Source of the DNA: Dysidea avara
Taxonomy: Eukaryota; Porifera; Demospongiae; Dictyoceratida; Dysideidae
DNA length: 64,000 nucleotides
Direction of reading: 5' to 3'
Assembly: GCF_963678975.1 (NCBI RefSeq)
Contig: NC_089272.1
Location: 60,834,574-60,898,573 of the forward strand
The notes below the pieces were generated by a model, which saw only the letters and a program-made list of their open reading frames with translations, was not told where the DNA came from and did no database searches. A program made the position numbers and the translations under genes. Positions 22,066 to 33,789 of this stretch are shown one piece after another (position 1 is the stretch's first letter; each line of letters starts with the position of its first letter).

Positions 22066-22860
22066 TTTAGAGTCATGCACACACACACGCATGCACACAC
22101 ACTTATTGATTGACATGTATTCAAGCATGCTAGATTGAATCGAGGTTGTTATTCTTTAAGGTATTTGTTTTTACAAATACATTGTATGTATTTTTATATA
22201 ACTATTAGTAACTTAGTTATTTGCACAATTTTGTAGTTAGGTATACACACGTAGATGTAGCATTTCTACTGTAAACTGTTGCGTATTGCACATTTTGAAC
22301 TTATACAGTAGCTGCATTTTTGTACCTTTGTATTCTATGTCACAAAATATTTCTTCATACTATGGACTACTCAACACCACCTGCCAGCATTGGGATTGGG
22401 ATATTAACTGGTATTTTTGTCAAATTAAAAATAAAATGTTAACCCACTCTTACAGTGTATCATGAGACAGTCATACACCAAGTTTAATTTGATTCCTTTG
22501 ATCACATGCATATCTTGGAATACTTTGTGCTCTTCTTGTTTGCAAGGAGAAAAGAAGGAGTTTTTGATCTCTGCCATTTAGTCCTATGTAAGCTGACATA
22601 TAGATAATATCATTCATTGCAATAATGAATCATATTAACAAAATGCCTTGCAAAGAAATTCGACGTAGGCCTCTTATAAATATATTTGGTATTTATATGG
22701 CTTTCATTAGCTAGATTGACTGATGACCACCTGTCAGGGAATTACAAGTATATGGTTTCCTACAGCCTGTTAATTATTATTATTATTATTGGTATTACTG
22801 TGCAGACCTCTAAAAGAGTATAGTATACAGATCACAACATACATACAAGTATACTAATTA
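22066..22860 (+). other. 3' flank of kinase B
   Basis: A short CA-rich tract follows the stop at about 22077-22101, and an AATAAA candidate polyadenylation signal lies near 22430. A (TTA)n tract is at about 22772-22791. I see no further gene. Confidence 0.45.
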
Positions 22861-22864
22861 ATTG

Positions 22865-24700
22865 CTAGTTTTTGTTTGAACTGATCAATGTCAATAGAGT
22901 CAATCACATTTTGGGGTAGATCATTTCAGATTTTGATTGCTGAATTGGAAAAAGGAGTATTTATAAGAATCAATCCGTGTCATTGGTTACATAAATCTCA
23001 TAATATTATAATCTCTGGTACTATGTACAGTAGATATGGGTGTCAGAAACGGGTTTGCTGGGATATCAAGGTGGTTAATTATTTTAAACATCATGGCTTT
23101 CAGTTCATCTCTGCATCGTGCAAGTGTAGGCCAATTTAGGTCTGTAAGCATTTGTGTGACACTAGCGTAACGGGAGAAGTTGTTGGTCACAAATCTAGCT
23201 GCTTGTCATTGTGTTCTCTCAATCATATCAATATCCCTCTTAGTATGAGGTGCCCAGACAACAACTGCATACTCTATAATTGGCTTAACCATTGCTTTGT
23301 ACAATTGTTGGTGTACAATTGTGGAGGTTGTGCCGAAGAATACCTTTAGTTTCCGTTAGCCTTGAAAGTTATTTGTTTTATGTGTTCTAACCATTTGGAT
23401 TATTGTTACACTTAAGTATTTTTTTGGCATGGTTGACTTCTTTGATTGAATATTATACTGAGCTAGTATTGCATGTTTCTTGTTTGTTATCCTAACAAAT
23501 TCACATATTTGTGGGTTAAACACCATTTTCCATTCGTCTACCCATTTTCCCAGTCAGTCTAAACCCTTTTGCAGCTGCAAGCAATCTTGTTCTGTGCGAA
23601 TAGTGACATAAAGTAACACATTGTCAGCATATAGCTTGATTTTGGATGATATGTTGTCTGGTAAATCATTTATGAAACAGAGGAGCGAGGACAGTACCTT
23701 GAGGTACACCAGAGGCAACTGCTGTTAAGTGACTCTGTTGGTCCTCAACCACCACGCACTGAGATCTCTGCAGTACAAAGTCTTTAATCCAGTCAAGTAA
23801 ATTACCTCAGATACCATAATAGTGAAGTTTATGGAACAGGTGTTGATGGGACACTTTTTCAAATGCTTTTGAAAAATCCTAGTAGTATGACATCGGTTGT
23901 TATTTTAGCTTTCGTCAAAGTCATTGATTATCAATAGTATAATGAGATGAGTTTCACATGAGTGACCTTGTCTAAATCCATGTTGTTGATCACACAGAAG
24001 ATTATATTTAATAAAATGGGAGTAAATAATTATGTGAATACACAATGTGTTCTAAAAATTTTGAACAGATACATGTTAATGAAACAAGCCTATAATTACT
24101 AGGAAGAGAACGATCACCCTTTTTAAAGAGTGGTACTATATTTGCCCTTTTCCAGTCTAAAGGTAGTGAACATTGTTGTAGTGAGGCTTGAAAAATGAAG
24201 GCTAAGGAGGGAGAAATAATTTCTCTAGTTTCTTTCAGTAGACAGGCTGGTATTCCATCAGGTCCACAAGCTTTATGGATATCCAAAGATTGCAGCAGCT
24301 CTGAAACGCCATTAGTATCAAATACGATAGGGTTGATGTCCGGTGTAGATCACACATGTAACTCTGGAGGAGTCTCTATTGTAGCTGGAGTAAATACTGA
24401 TGTAAAGTACTCATTGAGTGTTTGTGTTTTAACTAAGCAAGGATTGACTACAACATCATTAACCTTCAATGGTGCCACACCATGGTGGTCTTTCTTTTGA
24501 TTCTTGATGTAAGCCCAAAGCTTTTTTTAACACAGAACCATTTGAATCGGCTAGCCCTTCAATATATCATTGTAAGCTTTACGACATTCCTGTTGAACCT
24601 TGTGTTTAAAACTATAATAATTATCCTAGTAATAATTACAATTTGAGCGCCTGGCTAAGTTGTAAAGTCGTTGTACACAAGTGACAGTAGATTCAGTTGC
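22865..24700 (-). mobile_element. LINE remnant, reverse transcriptase on the minus strand
   Basis: Minus-strand conceptual translation, with several stops and shifts, gives non-LTR reverse transcriptase blocks in order. These are KACGPDGIPACLLKET and WKRANIVPLFKKGDRSLPS (24285-24008), the catalytic-motif region around INDLPDN and LYADNVLLYV (about 23700-23600), PIIEYAVVVWAPHTKRDIDM (about 23250), and RYASVTQMLTDLNWPTL toward the 3' end. Upstream linker sequence extends to about 24700. It is inactive and resembles CR1/L2-like elements. Confidence 0.8.
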
Positions 24701-24949
24701 TGCAGTCTAGATTTATATGATGAATTATGGTCATTTAAGATAATAAGTAGCTCTACATTGTATGCGTTCTAACATGGTGATATCTTTCATTAGTTGTGGT
24801 CTCCGTAGTTGTGAACAATATAGAAGTTGAGATCAAACTAGTGCAATGTAAATCAGTTGAGTATTGCTAAGTTGATGTGTATGCTGATTGGTTCATGATA
24901 AAGAATTGGTAGTAAGACTTGATCCATCCGATCATAATAGCAGTGTTTT

Positions 24950-25520
24950 GAAACAAGTTTAATCCACTAAATATCTTGGACTATACATAATATCAACATT
25001 TAACTTGGAAAAATCATATTGATTATGTTTTGAAAAGAGTAAGAGGAAAGATTTATTTTATCAATCGCCTTACTGAGCTAATCCTCCTTCTGCAGTTAGG
25101 AAATTACTATATCAAGTACTGTATATCTCTTGCCAGTTCTGGACTATTGTGATGTTGTGTGGGCAGTGGCACCCACTAATGCTAACCAGACTAAACATCT
25201 TGAAAGATTTCATTCCAAGTATATTTCTTCATGTATCTATCTTAAGATATTCTCTAACTAAATGACGAAAGTGTCATACTATAGCTATATACTATACAAA
25301 TTTATAAAATACTGCATGTGTAAGCTCCAGTGTATCTCCACAATATGTTTGGGTATGCCATCAGTATCATGGGATGTGCAAGCAGAAATGTACATCATTT
25401 GTTTGTTCCACAGATAAATACTAATCATGGGAAACGCAGTTTCTACTATCGTGGAACTACTTTATGGAATGCTTTGCCAACAGCCTTATATGACTTAACA
25501 ACATTCACTCAATTTTGAAA
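24950..25520 (+). mobile_element. LINE 3'-end fragment on the plus strand
   Basis: Interrupted frames give VLKRVRGKIYFINRL near 25030, a VLDYCDVVW-type block near 25136, and HLFVPQINTNHGKRSFYYRG to NALPTALYD (25388-25515). These are typical of LINE reverse-transcriptase C-termini. It faces the minus-strand LINE at 22865-24700 and is a different element. Confidence 0.7.
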
Positions 25521-25698
25521 TAGTTATTTAGGAACATTTTAGTAAATAATGTTAGTTTGCCCATAAGTAATTACTGTATATGTGTATGTTTATATGTATT
25601 TTGTGCGCACGGCTTAGCTGAAGAACAGTTTTGCAATTGGCTGATGCTGCCTCCCTGTTAAAATAACAATTGAAAACAAAAGAAGACGGCCTAACCAG

Positions 25699-26164
25699 TA
25701 GGGACCCGTCGATTTTGCCAGCAAATTTTTTGGCATAATGGGTGGGTAAAAGCAATGAGCAAAATGCTGGCATAATTGGTGCAATTTTTGTGAAGTGGAG
25801 ATAAAAATTGCACAAAAGATCGAGATACTCTAATTGAACAGTCAGACGTGTTAAAATATCGACAATGTATAGCTAATTGTTACAGGAACAGCAAGTGACA
25901 ATCGAGATACCCTAATAAAACAGTCACAAATGTTAAGCAATATTAGCTAGCTTCTTGCTTTACGTGTTAGAAGTAAGTACTGATCGAGATACTCTAATAG
26001 AACAGTCACTTTAAGGCAAAACTATAGCTTTGCACTTGGAAATATTCAATTAACAAGGATCAGTGCTATAATTCTTGAGCAAAATATGGAGCATAATAGG
26101 TGAAAAATAAAAGAATTGCTGGAAAGAATAATAGGTGGAAAAAAGCAAAATAGACTGGTCCCTA
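25699..26164. mobile_element. hAT-type MITE (466 bp)
   Basis: Ends TAGGGACC and GGTCCCTA are flanked by perfect 8-bp duplicates CTAACCAG (25691-25698 and 26165-26172). Three copies of the GATACTCTAATAGAGCAGTC-type motif lie inside (near 25823, 25902 and 25985). Confidence 0.85.
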
Positions 26165-26172
26165 CTAACCAG

Positions 26173-28447
26173 TGGGGGGGACGAACTCACGGCAAGCACC
26201 TGCAAAGATAACAGTCATGAACATATACAGAGCCAGTGTGGAAACGTTACACTGCTGCCCTTGCCAAAAAACTTGGACTCGGTTACAAAAGAACACTCAT
26301 GTGTTGATCAAATAATGTGGGAATAATCCCATCTGGCTCACAAAATTCAACAGCTGGAGACAGAAACATCTAAGCTGAAGCAGGCCAATCAGCTGAGGTA
26401 ATTACTTTACAAGAAACTACACCTACTCCAGTTATTATTAGAAAACTGTCTAGGATAGAGAAGTATATACACCAATGTTAATACTTACTCAGCGGATGTT
26501 GCTACTATACAATCTTAACCTACCACCTCCTTACTATCTGAGCACACAGTCAGTGGTTCAGCCTGTACCTCAATATAATAAACCTCCCAGTAGTACTTTT
26601 GTGTCATCCGGTTCAGTAGCAATACTCACTTCAAAGGAAACTGAGAGTGTTGATGAGTATGTCCAGAAATTGAATAAGTTGTACCTGAAAGCATACAGAG
26701 GATCTGGAGTACTACCAGGTGCTGAGAATATGGGGCAAATGGTCTTAGCCAATCAGTTTGTCTCAGGCCTGTGACCGGAACTGAAGAGTAAACTGGTAGG
26801 TACAGAAGGGTCTTTGGGGCAACTTATCTTGAAGGCTAAGTTTGAAGAGGTTAAATTAAGGGAATTATTTATCCCCGAGTGTATATTCAGACAAAATTCA
26901 ACAAAATTACTTAAATTCCCAAGATAAGTCAGGTGTTGTAGGGCTAGTTACCAAGCCCTGTTGTAACTGTGGTTTGACTGGTCACTTAGCAAGAAATTGC
27001 CCATACCCTAAGGTACCACCAAGGTCCAACGCAAAAGGATAGCAAATGTTTCTGGGAGCAAGCAGTCTAGTAGCCAGGACATATTTTCATGTGCCGAGCT
27101 AAATGAAGCACTGGATGCAATAGTGGAAGTGAGGGGCAATGTTGATACCATCAAGGGTGTTGAGGTTCTGGGTCCGACAGTTACAGCAAAAGTTAAGGTT
27201 AATGGAATGCAAACACAAGCATTGATTGACACAGGCTAACCAGCCACTATCATTTTGCTGAACTTTGTTACCCAAGTACTATCAAGGGAGAGAGTGAGTT
27301 ACCAGTCCCAACAGTAGCAGAAGACAGCAATGAGGAAAAGATTCCTTACCCAAAAAATAGTACTGATGGAGGACAACTACAAATTATTGCTCACATCTCA
27401 CTAAGCCTTGTGTGTGGAGAGTGTTCAACTGAAACTACTGTATTGGTCCAAAAGGATGCTCCGTGTGATTTTACTAGTAGGGACTGATGTTCTGTCACAG
27501 TTGGGAATCTCACTAATTATGCACAGTACATAGCACCTGTGAAATGTAAACCTACTTGCTGCAACTGCAGGAGAGAAGGCTACTGAGGCCAAGAGTAAGT
27601 CCCAGACTGTGAGTAGAACTGAAACTACAGAAGAAAAGGCTATACCGAAGCCAAGAAACTGAGAAATGCAGGAGAGAAGGCTACTGAAGCCAAGAGTAAA
27701 CTCCAAACTGTAAATAGAACTGCAACTGCAGGAGAGAGGGCTACTGAAGACAAGGGAGAGAAGGCTACCAAAGCCAAGAGAAAGCTCCAGATTGTGAGAA
27801 CTACAGGAGAGAAGGCTACCGAAGACAAGAGAAAGCTCCAGACTGTGAGTAGAACTGCAACTGCAGGAGAGAAGGTTACTGAAGCCAAGAGTAAGTCCCA
27901 GACTGTGAACAGAACTGCAACTGCAGGAGAGAAGACTACTAAAGACAAGGGAGAGAAGGCAACAGAAGCCAAGAGAAAGCTCCAGACTGCGAGAACTACA
28001 GAAGAGAAGGCTACCGAAGCCGAGAGAAAGCTCAAAACTGTGAGAACTACAGGAGAGAAAGCTACCGAAGACAAGAGAAAGTTTCAGACTGTGAGTAGAA
28101 CTGCAACTGCAGGAGAGAAGGCTACTGAAGCCAAGAGTAAGTCCCAGACTTTGAACAGAACTGCAACTGCAAGGGAGAGGCTAATGAAGCCAAGAGTAAT
28201 TTCCTATTCCAGTAAACCTCAAGTCACTCCGTTCATTCTTAGGACTTGCTTCCTACTATAGGAGCAAATTTTGCAAGGATAGCTGGGCCTTTACATGCTT
28301 TAACCAGGAAGGACACTAAGTTTATATGGAATTCTGAATGCCAAGATTCATCTGACAGACTAAAGAGGCTATTAACTTCAGCTCCAGTACTGGCCTTCCC
28401 TAATTTCACAAAGCCATTCCTACTTGAGACCGATGCTTCTATCACAG
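26173..28447 (+). mobile_element. Ty3/gypsy-type retrotransposon remnant (gag, protease, RT part)
   Basis: Broken frames show gag-like helices (VDEYVQKLNKLYLKAYRG near 26655), a CCHC zinc knuckle (CCNCGLTGHLARNC near 26957) and a retropepsin motif ALIDTG near 27220, followed here by a stop. The reverse-transcriptase thumb and RNase H start is at 28295-28447 (FIWNSECQDSSDRLKRLLTS through FLLETDASIT). Between protease and RT lies a 600-bp Lys/Glu/Thr repeat region. A hAT-like insertion cuts the RNase H region at 28448, and the frame resumes at 29254. Relative to the second copy about 420 bp of gag are missing near 26630. No LTRs were recognised. Confidence 0.8.
27555..28185 (+). repeat. Tandem Lys/Glu/Thr-rich coding repeat inside the gypsy remnant
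   Basis: Degenerate tandem units of roughly 40-70 bp encode variants of TGEKATEDKRKLQTV and RTATAGEKVTEAKSKSQTV. An open frame runs from about 27794 to 28261 on the plus strand. The highly charged, alanine/threonine-rich sequence has no recognised fold. Long minus-strand frames over it are shadows. Confidence 0.75.
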
Positions 28448-29253
28448 CAGGGGCAGATTTAGGATTTACAAAGGGGGAGGGGGCTAACTCAAGGTACTAA
28501 TCTCTCATGTAAAGGTGTGCTCTCCCAGCATGTGAAGCATGCTGGAACTAGGGGGGTCTGGTAGCATCCCCCCAGGTAAAATTTTGAAAAATAGATGCTA
28601 AAATACTGCAGTTTGGAGACATTTCCACATACAAATGCTTATAATTTGCCTTTAAATATTTTTTACACTGTCCTTTAGATTAGGTAGCTCTGCAGCATAT
28701 TTTGTTAATGAAAGGTTTGGGTAAGTTCAGACAACCAACACCCTATCACAAACTAGAAAATTTTGGAATATGAGTTATATAAGATCGAATCTCAGAGCAT
28801 TTGCAGCTAAGTACATAATGACTGTACAAGTATAGATTAATCAGTTATTAATGAAGGCCTTCTAAATAGACCAATTTACTTCACTGTATGTATAGACACA
28901 TCTTTAGGTGCAGACAGATGTGGATAAATTCCATAACAGAACCAACTATTATGTATATCTGCTGAATGTCCTATTAGAGTAGTTAGGTGACTGCTCTATT
29001 AGAGTATATCAATTTTTGCACCTCTAATGGTGATCAGAGTGATCCAGGCCCTTGTTGGATAATGTTCAGCACAAATCCAGTGATAATTCCTTCAAAAGTT
29101 GGTTATAAGGTGGATTTAATGAGTATTTGTACTATTAGTGATCATTATAACTATGCTAAGACAAAAGTTCATTATATAACCTTCAGCTTTATCAATTAAG
29201 TAAAGTCTAAAAGTGAAGAGGGGGGGCAAAGCTCCTCCCCTAGATCCGCCCTG
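28448..29253. mobile_element. hAT-like non-autonomous element interrupting RNase H
   Basis: The ends are CAGGGGCAGATTTAGGAT and the inverse of CTAGATCCGCCCTG, flanked by CACAG on both sides (28443-28447 and 29254-29258). Removing it and one flank restores an RNase H reading, DASITGSGAVLAQRQDDKLV. The flanking repeat is shorter than the 8 bp usual for hAT, so the superfamily is tentative. Confidence 0.65.
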
Positions 29254-29420
29254 CACAGGATCGGGAGCTGTGTTGGCTCAGCGGCAAGATGATAAATTGG
29301 TAAGACCAATAGCCTATGCTAGTAGGAGTCTGCAGGTGCATGAAAGAAATTACGACATAACAGCTCTGTATAATTACTTTTAGAAGAGAGGTCAATTGAA
29401 TACAATTTCCAGAATCCCTA
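29254..29420 (+). mobile_element. Gypsy remnant, RNase H continuation
   Basis: Translation gives GSGAVLAQRQDD, LVRPIAYASRSLQVHERNYD and ITAL, a standard Ty3/gypsy RNase H segment directly continuing 28295-28447. Confidence 0.75.
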
Positions 29421-29521
29421 AAACTTTTCTACAGCTACCCTACCTCTTGTTTGTATGGAGTTATGATGTATGTCATATAGTAATCATGGTAATGAGCTGT
29501 GTTTGTTTACGTATCTTGTAG

Positions 29522-29815
29522 CGGATTGCTACAGTCAAAATGTTGAAATTTACAATAGTACTCTGAAAAGCACATACAAACTGGAAAATGGCAGCTTTGC
29601 AGATTTCACTTGTTTGGCAATTGCTAATGATATTACCAATTCAATATATGGTTTTAAACGAACTAATGGAGAAGAGACAGCAAACAATGTGATGTTGCCT
29701 TCATCAAGTGGTACAACCATTAATGAGGTTACCACCATGACAATTACTAGGGTAAATCTAGAGAACAATGGATAATATCAGCGTATTGTTAATGGAACAC
29801 AAAGCAATGGAATCT
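29522..29815 (+). pseudogene. Immunoglobulin-like domain exon, degenerate
   Basis: An AG acceptor (CTTGTAG) precedes DCYSQNVEIYNSTLKSTYKL, then FADFTCLAIA (first Ig cysteine) and TTMTITRVNLENNG. A TAA then falls where Ig domains continue to the YxC motif; the following codons read YQRIVNG, with Arg in place of the second cysteine. The copy at 54087-54380 has the same stop and Arg. Both are therefore remnants of an Ig-domain receptor or adhesion gene whose other exons are not visible nearby. Confidence 0.6.
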
Positions 29816-30720
29816 AATCAATCTAGGTTCTGTATTGTTTAATTTGTCCGTGTTTGGTGAGTTAGTTAATCACAACACATTGCATTATGGTTTTGTAATT
29901 GTAATACTAGTACTTCATAAATATAATGACTCAGGAATCAGTAAATTAAGCAACTACAATCAGTTTAAATGTGACTGCTCTATTATAGTGGTTGACTGCT
30001 CTATGAGTATCTCTATATTTCCTGCCTATGAAATGATTGATAAATTGGGACCAGGCCTGCGAAAACAGGCATGTGGACACAAACTACTTTACAGGTCATA
30101 TCTCAGCACTGCATGGAACAGAATATTTGCATTCTGTAACTTGCATCCTAAAGCCAATTAAATGCTTAAATGCTTACTTAGAGATAAACTTGCATTGCCA
30201 TAGCATTATGGTACAAAAAGTTATGAGTTGTCAAAGTTTGAAAGGGTAGGCAAAAATCATGTGCCCACATGCCCTATTTTCACAGGCCCAGTCACAATTG
30301 TTAATGCAAGAAGCTATGGTTGTAATTGTATGATACAGCATGCTTGTAAGGACCCAAAAAAGTAGAGTCACTACACCTGTACAATATTTCATAGACAAAA
30401 AGAAACCACACTTTGAACCAAAGCTTACTTGAGCAAAAATAATGATCTGTGGCTACTTTAATAGTTGGATGCAACATAGATAGGTAAAGTAACAATGATA
30501 CAAATACAATTCAGGAAACCTGGCGCATCCCCAGCAGGTGGCTGTGGGCTTATACATTTGATTTAAAAGTATTATGTTACTGTGGCTACCCCTCTACACA
30601 GTAGTGTCAAGGTGAGTACAGGATTCTAACTGTTCCAGACTCCAAAATGGTTTGACCATGGACTAGTATATGACTGTTCTATTAGAGCCTATTTACTATT
30701 ACACTGCGTATGTCAAATTC
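29816..30720. other. Non-coding interval crossing the duplication edge
   Basis: It contains motif copies near 29972-30015 and 30669. Similarity to the second copy ends near 30335. I found no supported exon. Confidence 0.45.
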
Positions 30721-30914
30721 TTACACTTTTTGATAAGCTTCCTCACAAAAACCTAAGTCCAACATGTTTATTACAGCCCAAAGTTTATTTCTGCTTGCAA
30801 TGCAAGCTTTTGCATGTTTTCCTAAAACATCAGCGATGTGACCAGGAGAACAACGGAGTGTACTAGATGCCTGGCTTGGCAAGATCAAATGATGAACAAA
30901 GAAAACAGCCAAGC
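30721..30914 (-). CDS. Possible terminal exon, unknown gene
   Basis: On the minus strand an acceptor-like TTATTCTACAG is followed by an open frame of about 63 codons ending in a stop: LAVFFVHHLILPSQASSTLR, then VLGKHAKACIASRNKLWAV and FCEEAYQKV. I do not recognise the family, and no upstream exon was identified. It could equally be a chance frame or a transposon remnant. Confidence 0.25.
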
Positions 30915-31159
30915 TGTAGAATAAGGACCTAGTTTTGATGCTACCGAGAAGCCTGTGATGACCATAAGTATAAAGATTTTAATAACATTTTACCAGTACT
31001 GTCATACTGTATCTTGGCAGTCACCATTGATATTACACATAACAAATTCTTTTTTACAGCTCACTACATTGCTTTACATTATATTTATACAGTATGTTGA
31101 GTGTGTGGTTTTCTTCATCCTAGAATTACATCATCTCCTAATGACACAATATTATACAG

Positions 31160-31370
31160 TAGAGAACGTTATCAATCAACCACACTGATTTTACTGCCAT
31201 TTCCCCTCCAACTATGACTTATTATTACAATGCTACATTACTACCTGGCATCATATTGCTTTCCAGTATAAACACTAATGATAGTGCAGTAACCAGTGTA
31301 TAGTTGATAATGGGTATAGTATTGCTTCTGCCTCATGGACAGTAACAGTAAGAGATTCTAGTAAGTACAA
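31160..31370 (+). pseudogene. Second degenerate Ig-like exon
   Basis: Between an AG (TTATACAG) and a donor (TCTA|GTAAGT) the sequence reads NHTDFTAISPPT, ATLLPGIILLSSINTNDSAV. After a one-base shift near 31290 it continues QCIVDNGYSIASASWTVTVR. The pattern NDSAV-Y-QC followed by WTVTV is the C-terminal half of an Ig domain with its YxC. The shift removes one base from the tyrosine codon. It is probably related to the Ig remnant at 29522 and lies on the same strand about 1.6 kb away. Confidence 0.55.
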
Positions 31371-32500
31371 ATAAATAGAAAAGCATGTACAAATACATAG
31401 TTATGCATCAACACATACAGTAGTTTGTTGTTTCACAGCCAAGCAGGTGAGCATGATGCCACAAGAGTGAGTTACTGACATGAAGAAACAAACATGTGAC
31501 TTACATGCATGTATAGTTCAAACCAGTACAAAATGGGGTGATTTTTCAGTAGTTCTTTCACTTTCAGGAATTTACTTCTTATTAGATACCAAAGATAAGT
31601 TAAATTTTTCTTATGTATTTCTGCCTGTATTAGAATATGCTGGAATTTCCAGAATACTACGTTAGGTACCTGAAACATAAAGAGTAATAATTGTAGAATA
31701 CAATTACGGATTGTATGTTGAAATAAAAAATTTACTTAAGGTGTTATGCAAAATTTCTTGGAGACACCTCTCAAATACAGTTAACATAATACTGGATCAC
31801 AAGTTACTGTGATATACGTAATTTACTGCTTGCTAGTAATTGCATTTGCAGAAGAGAATGAAGGTATAATTTGCTGTATTTCAAAACCACTCCAGTTATT
31901 TTATTGGAGAATAATTCTGGAATAATAGGTGAAGAAAAATGGCTAGTAGAAATACAGTGTAATAGAAACCTTAAAAGTTATTCCACTGGACCTACCCTGG
32001 CTTATTCACCACAGTTACAAATTGCTATAAATACCTAGCAAGAGCATCGAAGCATATTATTGTAAGACAATTTTTATTGGAATAACATAGAATTTTGTAG
32101 ATTTACGATAAAAAATGTTGACCAACACAAGACCGATCTGTTGTCATGCTCAAATACTGTACATGATCACAGAGGTATAAAGAAAAGCTAAAGAAGTACA
32201 AACACACAACATGCAAAAAGCTTAATGTGGATCACACTAGTTGCCTTATACCTCACAGCCATAGTCATAGGCACAGTACACGTACGTACCAACACAATGA
32301 TAGTTTCCAGAAATTTAGACTTATTGAAATCTCTTAACTTTAGCACCTCTATAGAATGTGCTTGTATTATATATTATTAATTATAAATACAAAAAATTTT
32401 TATGGTAATGGTTGCTACAGTTAGCACAAGGAAAATTGCTGCTGGAATACATAATGGTTAAATACAAGTTAAGTGCAAGACACTGAAATTGTTATCATAC
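31371..32500. other. Non-coding interval
   Basis: No exon, RNA gene or terminal repeats were recognised here. Confidence 0.4.
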
Positions 32501-32504
32501 AGTA

Positions 32505-33160
32505 CAGTAGTACTGTATAGTAGGGATCGTGCAGAACTGGGCTTTTCCAGCAAAAAATATCATCCTAAAACCAGCCTCAATTTCCCTTCATGACAACTTG
32601 GCAGTATTGGTTAGGCACAGCCAACCCCAAAAATGTCTTTAGACTAACCCAAAACCCTTTCAAAAAAGTTCTATGGAATTTTTAAAAAAAATTCCTATTA
32701 AACAGAATTTTTATTCTGACTAACTGATGCCTTCGGCCAAGCAAAAATCGACAATGGATATAGCTACAGGCTTGATTTCTTTACTGTTTGATGTCGCTTC
32801 ATCCTGAGATGTGCCTTTTCACCAACTGCAGCATGTACAATACAGACATCATGGACTTTACTTTGTCCCCAGTTCTTTTTGCTGACGTCAATGCTAGGTG
32901 TTCATTTATTCGCAATAGTGCATTAGTGGCTTCCTGCTAATAATTTACTTAGTACATGCTGCTCGACTTTCTGTGCTAGCCGGTACACTTGTTTCTCATA
33001 TGTTTGTGAGTTCAACTGATTGTTCCAGATGATGAGTGTAGGATAAGAACTCGTTTCTAGCAAAGGCACGTACATGCTGATTAGTTGGCACAATTTAATC
33101 TCTTACGTTTCTTAACACACTAGCTAGCTGCTTTGCTGCGTAAAGTTCTTTGTACTAAGA
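32505..33160. repeat. Inverted, diverged copy of the intronic dispersed repeat
   Basis: Its reverse complement aligns by eye with 19670-20262. Shared blocks include CTGGAAAAGCCCAGTT, GAAGGGAAATTGAGG and GATCCCTACTATACAGTACT. Its distal end runs into the tandem array at 33000-33545. Confidence 0.6.
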
Positions 33161-33545
33161 TATTTCATTCTATGAGCATTTTTAATTGTTTGTTTCCTGT
33201 GTGTTTGAGTTCAACTAACTGTTCCAGACGACGGGTGGATAAGAACTCTTTCTTAGCAAAGTAGAACAGGCACATGCTGATTAGTTGGCACAGTTTAATC
33301 GCTTACATTTCTTAATGCAGTGCTTTACTGTGTAAGTTCTTTGTACTAAGGTATTTCATTCTATAAACACTAATTGTTTGTTTCTCATGTGTTTGAGTTC
33401 GACTGACTGTTCCGGACGATAGGTGGATAAAAACTCATGCCGTAAAGTAGAACAGACATGTGCTTAGTGTAGTCTTGTGTGTTTGAGTTCAACTGACTGT
33501 TCCAAATGACAGGTGATAAGAACTCGTTCATAGTAAAGTAGAACA
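33000..33545. repeat. Tandem repeat of about 95-200 bp units
   Basis: GTGTTTGAGTTCAACTGACT-like units followed by GTTCC(A/G)GA(C/T)GA and GGATAAGAACTC recur at about 33005, 33208, 33390 and 33485. Between the first units sit repeated TAGTTGGCACA and CTTTGTACTAAG blocks. It looks like partial tandem amplification of the adjacent dispersed repeat's end. Confidence 0.65.
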
Positions 33546-33622
33546 GACATGTGCTGAATAATTATACTAACTCAAGCTTGTTTCAGTACTTTTTATTGGT
33601 GCAAGTTCAGCTTGTTTATGAC

Positions 33623-33741
33623 AGCAAATTACTGTAACACAAAAAGAAGTGAATATCCCTACTGCATGTACATTTCAATTACGGGAACTCCACAGCACAG
33701 TATGGATATTCACTTCTTTTTGTGTTACAGTAATTTGCTGT
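33623..33741. repeat. Hairpin with 38-bp arms, flanked by long direct repeats
   Basis: ACAGCAAATTACTGTAACAC through AGTGAATATCC pairs perfectly with GGATATTCACTTC through TTTGCTGT (33704-33741) around a loop of about 40 bp. CTCAAGCTTGTTTCAGTACT and following bases occur on both sides (about 33571-33604 and 33752-33786) as a direct repeat of about 34 bp. Confidence 0.75.
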
Positions 33742-33789
33742 TATAATATACCAACTCAAGCTTGTTTCAGTACTTTTTATTGGTGCACC

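Larger units (their letters stand above)
14784..30335 (+). repeat. Segmental duplication, copy 1 (about 15.5 kb)
   Basis: This interval reappears in direct orientation at about 39698-54893 with very high identity. It includes kinase exons, intronic MITEs, LINE and gypsy remnants and the Ig-like exon. Offsets between copies drift from 24,915 bp (kinase exon 1) to 24,565 bp (Ig exon) because of indels, notably about 850 bp and about 420 bp. Similarity ends abruptly near 30335. Confidence 0.9.

Noticed and set aside
27425..28074. Hydrophobic minus-strand frames rich in SSVAFSP
   Set aside because: They are shadows of the plus-strand Lys/Glu/Thr coding repeat of the gypsy remnant; the repetition comes from the DNA repeat.
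33000..33545. Possible CRISPR-like or satellite array
   Set aside because: Units are long and unequal, with no short identical repeats and unique spacers. It fits partial tandem amplification of a dispersed repeat.
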